Shown: positions 1-9,579 of the stretch, one piece after another
Position numbering within the stretch: the first letter of the stretch is position 1
Layout of the letters: the number at the start of each line of letters is the position of its first letter
Source: Haematobia irritans
Lineage: Eukaryota > Arthropoda > Insecta > Diptera > Muscidae
Length of the DNA: 64,000 bases
Assembly (NCBI RefSeq): GCF_050003625.1
Contig: NC_134398.1
Span: 84,507,983-84,571,982, forward strand
Direction of reading: 5' to 3'
Notes under the pieces: generated by a model
What the model was told of the DNA's origin: nothing
Seen by the model: the letters and a program-made list of their open reading frames with translations, nothing else
Databases searched by the model: none
Program-made: the position numbers and the translations under genes

Positions 1-447
1 GACACGAAATTTTCGTGACTCACGAAAATTTTCGTGACTCACGCGTGAGCCGTGAGTCACGATGGAGTCAATCTCGTGAGCGTGCGTGAGCGTGATCAAG
101 CTGAAAATTTTCGTGCGTGAGCGTGAGTCACGAAAAAAAATTCTTCGTGAATGTGCGTGAGTAAAAATGTTTGATAATTACACTCACGAAAACAAAATCA
201 CGCTCACGATTTGAATCACGATAACTACTTTAATCACGCTCACGATTTAAATCACGCTCACGATTTTAATCACGCTCACGATTTGAATCACGCTCACGAC
301 TTGTATCACGCTCACGAGTTGAATCACGATCACGATGTCAATCGCACTCACGATGTCAGTCACGCCCACGATTTTAATCACGCTCACGACATTGGTCACA
401 CTCACGACTTTGGTCACACTAAACCTTCCAATGTATGGATTATGTAA
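1..447. repeat. Degenerate CACG/CGTG tandem array (copy 1)
   Basis: Short imperfect units built on TCACGCTCACGA alternate with AT-rich spacers. The left part (1-150) is in the CGTGAG orientation and the right part (180-420) in the CACGCTCACG orientation, so the array switches strand near 150-180. Positions 211-447 form an open frame reading His-Ala-His-Asp repeats, which is the translation of a 12-base unit and not a credible protein. The same repeat recurs at 2.2, 4.9, 31.2 and 62.5 kb, with traces near 50.2, 57.6 and 59.3 kb. Confidence 0.9.
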
Positions 448-642
448 TAGTTTTTCAGTTAAAATTAATTGATTAAAAAAGTAATGTTGAAGCGCTGGTT
501 TGCAAAAACCGAGTATAGTGCCGTTCCTTAAACAATAAAACCTTTTATAAAATATTGCTTTTTTTTCTAACGAAAATGAGAAATATTGTCGAAAAAGTGT
601 ACCATAAAAAATTGGTAGATTAAATAAAATTCGAATTAACGA
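448..642. other. AT-rich spacer, nothing recognised
   Basis: Unique-looking AT-rich sequence between the CACG array and the next dispersed repeat. I see no coding potential or RNA gene. Confidence 0.5.
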
Positions 643-1965
643 GTAAAGTAGAAAGTCGGGCCGGGCCGACTACATCATACCCCAAATCACCCCTACTGAA
701 TTAGTGAACATTGGTTGTAGGGTATCAATGATATAGGTTTGGGGAAAACCACATTTCCATATTTAATAACATTACTGGGTACATGGGAGTTTTATCATAA
801 TCTGAACAGAAATGTCTGATATTAACATAGGAGTATAGTTGATTCTGAACCTACAGAGTTATTTAGTATGCTACTAATGTTGAGTCCTTTATTAAAAAAA
901 ATGGAAATCGCTCAATTAGTGTGGGTAATAAATTCAAATTTCTGAAAATAGGGTAATAGATTTATGTAATAGCTACATACAAGTCTCAATACGATCGGCT
1001 AATACATGTTTATTTGAAATTTGAGCAACATAGGTTAATAAATAAGAGTATTATGGTCAAATTTGGGAAAATCGATCGATGCATTTATATGGGAGCTATA
1101 TCCATATATTGGTTGATACCACAGAGGGTTTCCTTGTGCTAAATTAGAGTAAGATCGGGTATTAGATAGGGCTACTATGGTTAGAAATAAAGTTACAAGG
1201 GGTACATTTTTCAAAAACGGGCGAAAAATATATATAAGAGCTATATCTAAATATGACCCGATTTGGATTATATTTTGCAGGTTTTTTTTGATATTACAGG
1301 AGATTACCTTGTGCTAACTTTGAGTAAGATCGGTTAATAAATGAGGCCACAATGGTCAACAATAAGATTATAAGGGGCAAATTTTGAAAATTGGGCGCTA
1401 CATATATATGACAGCTATATCCAAATCTGCACCGATTTGGATGATATTTTGCACATAGAGTCTGTATTACATTGTGACAAATTTGACGCCGATCGGTTAG
1501 TAAATGAGCGCAATCTGACCCCATTTATCGAAATCGGGCGATACATATACACAGTTTACACAAGTTTACATACGGTTTAAGAAATTGTATTTTCTTTAAT
1601 TATTAAAATATAATCAAATATGCATATATATGCTTTAGATTTTGTAAATTAATTTGAAAAACAAAGTATTTGTCCATTTTCAAGAAGATGTTTTTAGTCT
1701 GGATTATAAACAACAACAAGAAACATGTTTAGTTATAAGGTAAAAACCTCAAGGGTATGTAAACTTATGTGAGACTGTGTATATGGGAGCTATATCTAAA
1801 TTCAATAGCGTTCGTCCTTGTGCCAATAAAGAGCCACATACCAAATTTAATCAAAATCGGTTAATAATTGCGACCGGAATCCTGCGAACAACAAATACAT
1901 GGACGGACACCAAGGGCTAGATCAACTCACGAGGTGATTCTGAGTCGATCGGTATATATGTATTT
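643..1965 (-). mobile_element. DINE/mini-me-like repeat, truncated (copy A)
   Basis: The segment opens with the recurrent terminus AAAGTAGAAAGTCGGG. It then carries diverged internal units (TATATGGGAGCTATATCTAA, then ACCGATTTGG) at roughly 145-bp spacing and ends near ACGGAC, GAGTCGATCGG and a short TA run, which is the mini-me core read on the minus strand. In dipterans a (TA)n tract, a conserved core with GAGTCGAT and a (GTCY)n tract are the hallmark of mini-me/DINE-type elements, now grouped with helentrons. The far end found in longer copies (the hairpin with TATACCC) is missing here. Confidence 0.7.
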
Positions 1966-2757
1966 TAATTTCCATTAAGTTAGCATAAAAAAATATTTTA
2001 GTTCATTCGTACTAAGAAGTATTCAACCTTTCAATTAAGCCAACTGCCTAATCATTTGAGAATAACAATTGGAAAATTACCAAGAAGTATTTATTTTTGT
2101 CATTACAAGTAAGTCATTATAACTCATCGCAATGTAATACAACGTGTAATGACAGCTTTACTCCTGGTAATGCCAATTCTAATGAGATGTGGTTGCCTAG
2201 TTTTTGCTGGGTATATATATTATTTATCGTCAAATTAGCATTTCTACAGTCGTGAATGTGCGTAAATTCTTCACAAAATTTTTCGTGCATTTGTAACAAT
2301 TCTCTGTCGCGAGTGTGAGCGTCAAGAACAATTTTCGTGCGTGAGTTTTGGAAAATAAATTCCTTTGTGAGTGTGCGTGAGCGCCTTGAAATTTTTTCGT
2401 GCGTGAGTGTGCGTGAGCAAACAATTTCTTTCGTTAGTGTGCGTGAGCGTGATTTTGTAAAATAAATCCATTCGTGAGTGTGAGCGGCTCGAATATTTTT
2501 CGTGCGTGAGCGTGCGTGAGCAAAAATTTTCTTTCGTGAGTGTGCGTGAGCGTGAATGCCTCGAATTTTTTTCGTGCGTGAGTGTGCGTGAGTAGAATTT
2601 TTCTATCGTGAGTGTGCGTGAGCGTGATTTTTTAAAATAAATTCATTCGTGAGTGTTCGTGAGCGTGAGCGGTTCGAAAATTTTTCGTGCGTGAGTGTGC
2701 GTGAGTAAGATTTTTCCGTCGTGAGTGTGCGTGAGCGTGAGTAAAATATTACTCACG
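1859..2757. repeat. Tandem duplication, first copy
   Basis: From 1859 to about 2757 the sequence matches 2866-5402 almost base for base, apart from a long (TA)n expansion and a TIR element present only in the second copy. It includes the end of the DINE-like repeat, a unique stretch (1970-2200) and a CGTGAG array. Confidence 0.85.
2242..2757. repeat. CGTG array (copy 2)
   Basis: Repeated TTTCGTGCGTGAGTGTGCG-type units with A/T spacers, ending at ACTCACGTGCACACCTCTA. The same terminal motif closes the array at 5400 and, degenerated, the one near 62.67 kb. Confidence 0.9.
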
Positions 2758-3220
2758 TGCACACCTCTACTCACGATGTCAGTCACGCCCACGATTTTAA
2801 TCACGCTCACGACATTGGTCACACTCATGACTTTGGTCACACTAAACCTTCCAATGTATGGATATGGTTAATAATTGCGACCGGAATCCTGCGAACAACA
2901 AATACATGGACGGACGGACACCAAGGGCTAGATCTACTCAGGAGGTGATTCTGAGTCGATCGGTATATATGTATATTAATTTCCATTAAGTTAGCATAGA
3001 AAAATATTTTAGTTCATTCGTACTAAGAAGTATTCAACCTTTCAATTAAGCCAACTGCCTAAACATTTGAGAATAACAATTGGAAAATTACCAAGAAGTA
3101 TTTATTTTTGTCATTACAAATAAGTCATTATAACTCACCGCAATGTAATGCAACGTGTAATGACAGCTTTACTCCTGGTAATGCCAATTCTAATGAGATG
3201 TGATTGCCTAGATTTTGCTG

Positions 3221-3418
<198 letters not shown>

Positions 3419-3445
3419 CGTCAAATTAGCATTTCTACAGTCGTG

Positions 3446-4881
3446 CACCCAGAAAAAAGTGACCCCTTCTTTAAGTTAAAATGAACTCATTGTGAAGAAA
3501 GTTGAACTTCGTATAGCGCCAATGACATTTTTATTTGTTTGAACGATGTGATTTTCGTAGAAATTAGGAATAATGCATTCCATATATTAGTTAACATTTT
3601 CCTATATTTATATACCACTATACTACAGAATGAAAAAATTTAACTAATTTGAATTCATATATGGAATGATTTTATTGAAATTTTTTCATTCATTTCGACA
3701 AATCTTACACATTTGTGGTAAAACTTTTACTTCATAATTAGAACTGCTTACCTTAGTTTTTAAATACAATTTTATTTATTTCTATAAGCAATTTTATCTT
3801 CAATAAAAGACATGTTTTATTAATATATTGAATATATTTATTAAGAATCAACAGCATCGAATCTCTTTGAAATATTAGTTTATTAATCCACTATTTCCAA
3901 TTTCCGTGTGATATTATCAACTGTAAAACGCACTTTTTCTTCTTCTTGTACTTTTCACTTTTAATAAGTTGCTGCCTAACGATTTTGTCCTCCTTTTACA
4001 ATTTCAATACCTACAAATATAAAAAATCATAAAACATTTTTGTTGCAAAAGGTTAGCGTCACTGAATATTACTTGATAATTGAAGATTCCAAAATGAAGA
4101 CAAATGAAAGGGTTGTTATTCTGCTGGTGTTTTCTTTCTTTATACACTATCACGAACATTGATAGATTTATTTCAAAAAACGAAAATTTTTCTCACTAAT
4201 TTAAAATAACAAATATTTTATATATTTTATTTGTTATTTATTATATTATTTTACCATATTATTTTTTAACAATCTCTCCGTATACCAAAACAACGCGATT
4301 CCAACTAAAAAAAACAACCGACGCGCAAATATATCGATTACACCAACACGCAAACACATCGATTACGATGACAGGTATCGATTACAGGTAGACAATAGAA
4401 ATTTAGGAAAATTTCCTATATTCTAACAAGTGTGTTTCCTTAAGTTTTGAAAGGATTGCATACTTCTTAGTACGAATGAACTAAAATATTTTTCTATGCC
4501 AAGTGTTGTTTGTATGTATGAAAAACTTTCTATTATAAAGGAAGTCGCAATTATCATTTTATAAGAAATTTTACTAATTTTGAGGAAACTTGGTTTTAGT
4601 TCGGTTTTTGTTTATTTTTACGAATGCTTTGTTATCGGTGAATAAAATTTTCTTTTTCAGTAGTAAATTCTTATACCCAGCGAAGAAAATAGTATGAGTA
4701 AAATTCCATGCCTTATTCTAGTTAATGAACTATTCCTAACTGCTTACAGTTTAGGATTTTTTTACTGAAACGAGTAAATTTTATTATTTTTCACAAAAAT
4801 TTACCTTAATGGAAATAAAATGGATAAACTATATTGATGAAAATTTTGTCCTTTAGTTTCGAAGGCACTTTTTTCTGGGTG
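3446..4881. mobile_element. Non-autonomous TIR element, CACCCAG family (copy 1)
   Basis: Terminal inverted repeats CACCCAGAAAAAAGTG and its complement bound 1436 bp. The uninterrupted paralogue at about 2229-2255 reads ...CAGTCGTGAATGTGCG..., while here the sequence is ...CGTG[element]TGAATG..., giving a 2-bp duplication (TG). No transposase frame is visible. A second copy lies at 12486-13907. The 2-bp target duplication suggests the Tc1/mariner superfamily, but without a transposase this is inference. Confidence 0.85.
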
Positions 4882-5402
4882 TGAATGTGCGTAAATTCTT
4901 CACAAAATTTTTCGTGCATTTGTAACAATTCTCTGTCGCGAGTGTGAACGTCAAGAACAATTTTCGTGCGTGAGTTTTGGAAAATAAATTCCTTCGTGAG
5001 TGTGCGTGAGCGCCTTGAAATTTTTTCGTGCGTGAGTGTGCGTGAGCAAAAAATTTCTTTCGTGAGTGTGCGTGAGCGTGATTTTTTAAAATAAATCCAT
5101 TCGTGAGTGTGCGTGAGTGTGAGCGGCTCGAATATTTTTCGTGCGTGAGCATGCGTGAGCAAAAATTTTCTTTCGTGAGTGTGCGTGAGCGTGAATGCCC
5201 GGAATTTTTTTCGTGCGTGAGTGTGCGTGAGTAGAATTTTTCTATCGTGAGTGTGCGTGAGCGTGATTTTTTAAAATAAATTCATTCGTGAGTGTTCGTG
5301 AGCGTGAGCGGTTCGAAAATTTTTCGTGCGTGAGTGTGCGTGAGTAAGATTTTTCCGTCGTGAGTGTGCGTGAGCGTGAGTAAAATATTACTCACGTGCA
5401 CA
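4882..5402. repeat. CGTG array (copy 3)
   Basis: Near-identical to 2242-2757, as expected from the tandem duplication. Two overlapping minus-strand open frames rich in His, Thr, Arg and Ser are read through the array and are not taken as genes. Confidence 0.9.
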
Positions 5403-6170
5403 CCTCTAGTTCATGGCCTACAAAATACGATGGAAATTTCCTAACTGGTAGTTAAAAATTCGTTTGTCATGCTATAAAACTACTTGTGAAATGTAAAGTA
5501 TTTTCTAAATAATAAGTGCAATTTACCATAAGATTTTTTTTTATGATAAAATATTTTTTTACGAAAAATGAACTTGAAAGTGGATAGCAATTTCTTACTG
5601 ACAATTCCTATAGTTAATAATTGTTGGTAAAAAATTTCCCAATTGAATATTTTTAGTTCACATGTAATTAAATTTATAGACATTTTCGTCAAAAATGGGT
5701 AGATATCATTTCATGAAGTTTTTGCTAATTTTAAGTTAAACGTTTCATCGTTCTTATACTGATATGCATTTAAGAGTATTGTTTTTAGAGTAAATTGTGG
5801 ACAGGCGCGATGAACTAATGCATAGTACAGATATCTTTCTCGTCAAAGTGGAATATGTTTAATGTAAAGATGATGTTACTTGAAATTTTTTTGAGAGTGA
5901 GAGCATGCAATGCAATAATGAGAAATGGTAGCGAGTGATGGGGATGTTGTGTATATCTGAGCGTGGGGTTGTTTTTGTTCTTTCAGTGGTTTGTGTGTGT
6001 GTGTGTTTATTATTCGCGAATGGTTTATTTGACTGGATGAGGTGTTGTTTTCAATGAAGGCACTTGTGTTTTTGTTGTTGTAGGAATGTTTTGGTTTTGC
6101 TTGGTTTTGTTTGGCATGCTTCAGTTGTATAGTTGGCGTTGGCGTGGGCTGTTGCATCTTTTTAGCAAGT
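5403..6170. other. Unique-looking sequence, no gene assigned
   Basis: AT-rich DNA followed at 5880-6160 by a GT-rich stretch with a (GT)n run near 5993-6006. The minus strand of the latter is open for 93 codons with a Thr/Asn/Gln-rich composition; I judge that to be low-complexity rather than a protein. The stretch may lie upstream of the exon-like units that follow. Confidence 0.4.
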
Positions 6171-6174
6171 ATGT

Positions 6175-7560
6175 AACAAGGGAATATAAAGGTATGGAAT
6201 ATATTGGTTTTTTAGACATATATTGGTGTTTGTTTATTAAAACTTTGAAATGATAGTTATTAATATTTTAGCGATGAGATGTACGATGGCGAAGTGATGA
6301 TCGGTAGCTTAGAAAAAAGTTATTAAGAATGTTCAATATTTAGGAAAAAATGCTGAAATGGAAAGTATATTGAAATTGTTTTATCTAATTAAATTTTTAT
6401 TATTCAATGTAAAAAATAAATATTCAATTTCAGAGTAACTCCAGATGAATTTGGAAAATTATTTGTTACACCTCAGCGTATAGTTTAATGATAAATAGGT
6501 AAGAGTTCTTTTTCAATGTGGTTTTCTTTTAAAAAATAATATTCTTTATGTATATTATTATTTGTTAATTATTATTATTATTTTTTTAACAAGTTTCATG
6601 TTTTTCTTGTAAAAAAAAATTTAATTTCAGAGCAACCCCAAGATGGATTCGGGCATATTTTTATATTCCTCCTCAGCGTATAATTTAATAGAGAAGTGGT
6701 AAGTTTTCTTTGGCTTTCTTTTCACTAGAATATTTACATTTTTATGACCTTTTTATTATAAAAATTACATGTTTTTAATATCCTATTTTAGTATTACATT
6801 AATCAAATATTTTTGGAAACCAATTTAATATTTTTATTGTAAAAAACAAATATTTAATTTCAGAATAACAATTTGGAAATATTTTTATGAATTGGTAAGC
6901 TTTCTTTAACATTCTTTTAACCAAGATATTTAGTTTTTTTATGCATATTATTTCTTTAATTAGATTTTTTGGAAACCAATTTAATGTTTTCTATTTAATG
7001 TAAAAAATAAATATTTAATTTCAGAGTATCCCCAAATGAATTTCGATAACTTTTTAACCTTAGCGTACAATTTAATAGAGAATTGGTAAGTTTTACAGTA
7101 AAACTTTGGCTTTCTTTTGTCAAGAATATTTATTGTGTTATGTCCTTCACATCGATAACAACGCAGTTTTATGAGTTAATATATTACTTAATTCATTATT
7201 TCTCTAATTGTTTCAGGTACAAACTTTATGGGGTACGTTTATCTAAGAAAAGTTGAATTCCTTACACCATTTAATAAAATGCCCCCAAATATGGTAAGTT
7301 ACAAGCTAATTTAAAGAGATTAAAAATTATATTTTATTACATGTTAATTTTTAACAATTTTCATTATTCCTTCCATTTTTTTCAGCAAGATATGTGAATA
7401 TACTAACGATGAATAAAAAACTAAGGAAAAGTCAAAATGTCCAAATAGCGAGTTAAAATAAACTACTTTCTTGTTCCACGTGGTCATAATTTTTATTCAC
7501 AAAAACATTGTATTAAGAACTTTCATCATAAGTGTTTATAATAAAGTACTTTTGCTTAAA
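6175..7560 (+). other. Array of small exon-like units, possible multi-exon transcript
   Basis: Several segments sit between a polypyrimidine-(T)TTCAG acceptor and a GTAAG/GTATGG donor: 6434-6498, 6631-6698, 6864-6894, 7025-7085 and 7217-7293, with a possible last exon from 7386. Weaker candidates are 6175-6200 and 6271-6302. Units 6434, 6631 and 7025 are recognisable copies of one another, and the introns before them also match (GTAAAAAAYAAATATTTAAT), so exon plus intron were duplicated in tandem at 160-235 bp spacing. In one frame 6631-6698 and 7025-7085 both read AYNLIE(K/N)W and both join to 7217 as WYKLYGV... before a stop; 6434-6498 is broken by a stop or frameshift. AATAAA motifs follow near 7410 and 7540. 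I do not recognise the product; it may be a small gene, a decayed gene or part of a transposon. Confidence 0.45.
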
Positions 7561-8439
7561 GAGAGTTGAATTTTAATGTATGAACATTTTCATAATAGTA
7601 AAACGGGTCGTTGTTCCTTTAATTATTTAATTTCTCTGTACTGTAGAATGATTGATTTAAAAATAGTTTAGTCGTCGACATTTTAAAGAGACTGTTAACC
7701 ACTTTTTATTATCGGGTTTCCCAAAAAATAAGCAGGTAAACCAAAATAATACTGACTTTTTAACTTGGTAGGTGTATATAAATCTTATGGTGTTGTAAAA
7801 ATGAACTAAAATACAATGTTATAGATTAACTAAAATTTAAGAGAATTATAAACTAGACAAGTTGAAAAAAATCTTAAGGGCTAAATCATGGTCAATATTA
7901 CTACAGTTTAGTTCATTTTGCAATGGAAAAGGGTTCACTGTTTTTTCAGTGTAGTATATACATGTATTAGAATGTAGAGTTATTTCATATGATAGGTGCA
8001 AAACATGGATTTCGAAATTTTGGGTATCTCTCCCAAAAAATCTGTCCACCGTGCTTTCAAGGGTAATGCATAGACAATAGATTTTACATAGATGAGCCAT
8101 GGGTGTCAAGCTATGTTTGACAGTTCGGAAGATTAAGAATAAACGAAGAAATAAGAGCACGCTTACATTCTCTTTCGTTTCCTTTTTTGTAGTTTGCCAA
8201 TTTTACACAAAATTAGAACGTTTATGATGCACCAGTGGATTTATAAATAAATTAATATATTAAAAGTTCATATTTGAGCAAAGAATTATGACCAAAACCG
8301 CAAAAATACAAAATTTAATTTTGAGCAGCATTTCTGTTTATGAACAACACAAAAGCAAATGCCGGAAAATGAATGTTTGGAACTGTCTCTTAACGAAAAA
8401 ATTAAAACGAAATGTCAGAAAATTAATTTTTAGAACTGA
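7561..8439. other. AT-rich region, no feature supported
   Basis: Between the exon-like units and the mariner. A 104-codon minus-strand open frame (7846-8160) starts inside AT-rich DNA and resembles nothing I recognise, so it is not called a gene. A TTTTTTCAGTG motif near 7950 resembles MITE ends seen elsewhere in the window. Confidence 0.4.
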
Positions 8440-9579
8440 GTTGCTGAATTTAAACGTGGTCGTACAAGCATTGAAGATGAACCACGTAGTGGTCTTCCAA
8501 AAACAGCAACAACAGATATTGTAGCCAAAGTGCATGATATGGTATTAAATGATCGACGAATAAAAGTGCGTGAAATTGCTAATGTCATAGGCATCTCAAA
8601 TGACGAGTCCATTTAATATTGCATGAAGAACTACAGATGAAAAAGCTTTCTGCATGATGGGTGCCGCATTTGTTAACACTCGATCAAAAACGCATAAGAA
8701 TGAAAATTTCTCAAGCTTGTTTGGATCGTTTTAGGCGAAATAAAATTGATTTTAAGCGTCGTTTCATAACTGTTGATGAGACATGGATCCACCACTATAC
8801 TCCAGAGACAAAAGAACAATCCAAACAATAGACTTAAGCTGGAGGAAGTGCCCCAAAGAAGGCAAAAAAAGGTTATGGCAACGGTTTTTTGGGACTTCAA
8901 AGGTATTTTATTGATTGACTATCTGCAAAAGGATAGGTTAGGTTAGGTTATGTGGCAGCCCAATGTATCAGGCTCACTTAGACTATTCAGTCCATTGTGA
9001 TACCACAGTGGTGAACTTCTCTCTTATCACTGAGTGCTGCCCGATTCCATGTTAAGCTCAATGACAAGGGACCTCCTTTTTATAGCCGAGTCCGAACGGC
9101 GTTCCACATTCCAGTGAAACCACTTAGAGAAGCTTTGAAACCCTCAGAAATGTCACCAGCATTACTGAGGTGGGATAATCCACCGCTGAAAACTTTTTGG
9201 TGTTCGGTCGTAGCAGGAATCGAACCCACGACCTTGTGTATGCAAGGCGGGCATGCTAACCATTGCACCACGGTGGCTCCCATCTGCAAAAGGATAAAAC
9301 AATAAATTCAGAGTACTATTGCAACCTTTTGGATCAATTAAATTTACAAATTCGAGAAAAACGTCCTGGCTTACAACACAAAAAAAAAATAATTTTTCAT
9401 CAAGACAACTCACCAGCGCACAAGAGTGTTTAACAATGGCTGAAATCAACGAATTAAAGTACGAGTTGCTTGACCTCTCCTGATTTAGCTCCCATTGACT
9501 TTTACTTGTTCCCAAATCTAAAAAAATCCTTGCTGGCAAGCGTTTTACCTCAAATGAAGATGCAATTGCTGTAAACCAC
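8440..9579 (+). pseudogene. Mariner DD34D transposase remnant, interrupted by a SINE
   Basis: Broken frames give mariner transposase pieces in order: a helix-turn-helix region (GRTSIEDEP, KVREIANVIGIS), WVPHLLTLDQKRIRMK, the first catalytic aspartate in VDETWIHHY, then HQD(N)-like and LAP-like pieces in the last part. The gene lacks its N-terminus, carries several stops and frameshifts, and is split at 8936-9281 by a SINE. It aligns well with the complete 1.29-kb mariner at 17685-18978. At 9579 the match stops inside the C-terminal region, where LINE sequence begins; the mariner 3' end is not found on the far side of the LINE, so the LINE insertion deleted target DNA or a later rearrangement removed it. 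Confidence 0.88.
8936..9281 (-). mobile_element. tRNA-derived SINE with 15-bp target duplication
   Basis: On the minus strand the 346-bp element begins with a tRNA-like head (A-box-like TGGTTAGCATGC, B box GGTTCGATTCC) and ends in CCTAACCTAACC repeats. It is flanked by a perfect 15-bp direct repeat, ATCTGCAAAAGGATA (8921-8935 and 9282-9296), and the mariner at 25,270-25,310 shows the same site uninterrupted. Its last 80 or so bases match the 3' end of the LINE at 17435-17514, including a shared run of about 38 bases. That is the arrangement expected when a SINE uses a partner LINE's reverse transcriptase. The head is a degenerate tRNA, not a functional tRNA gene. Confidence 0.93.

Noticed and set aside
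211..447. His/Asp/Asn-rich open frame
   Set aside because: Direct translation of a 12-base CACGCTCACGA-type repeat; the frame is open only because the unit length is a multiple of three.
5876..6157. Thr/Asn/Gln-rich minus-strand frame
   Set aside because: Low-complexity complement of a GT-rich tract; no domain, no splice or promoter support.
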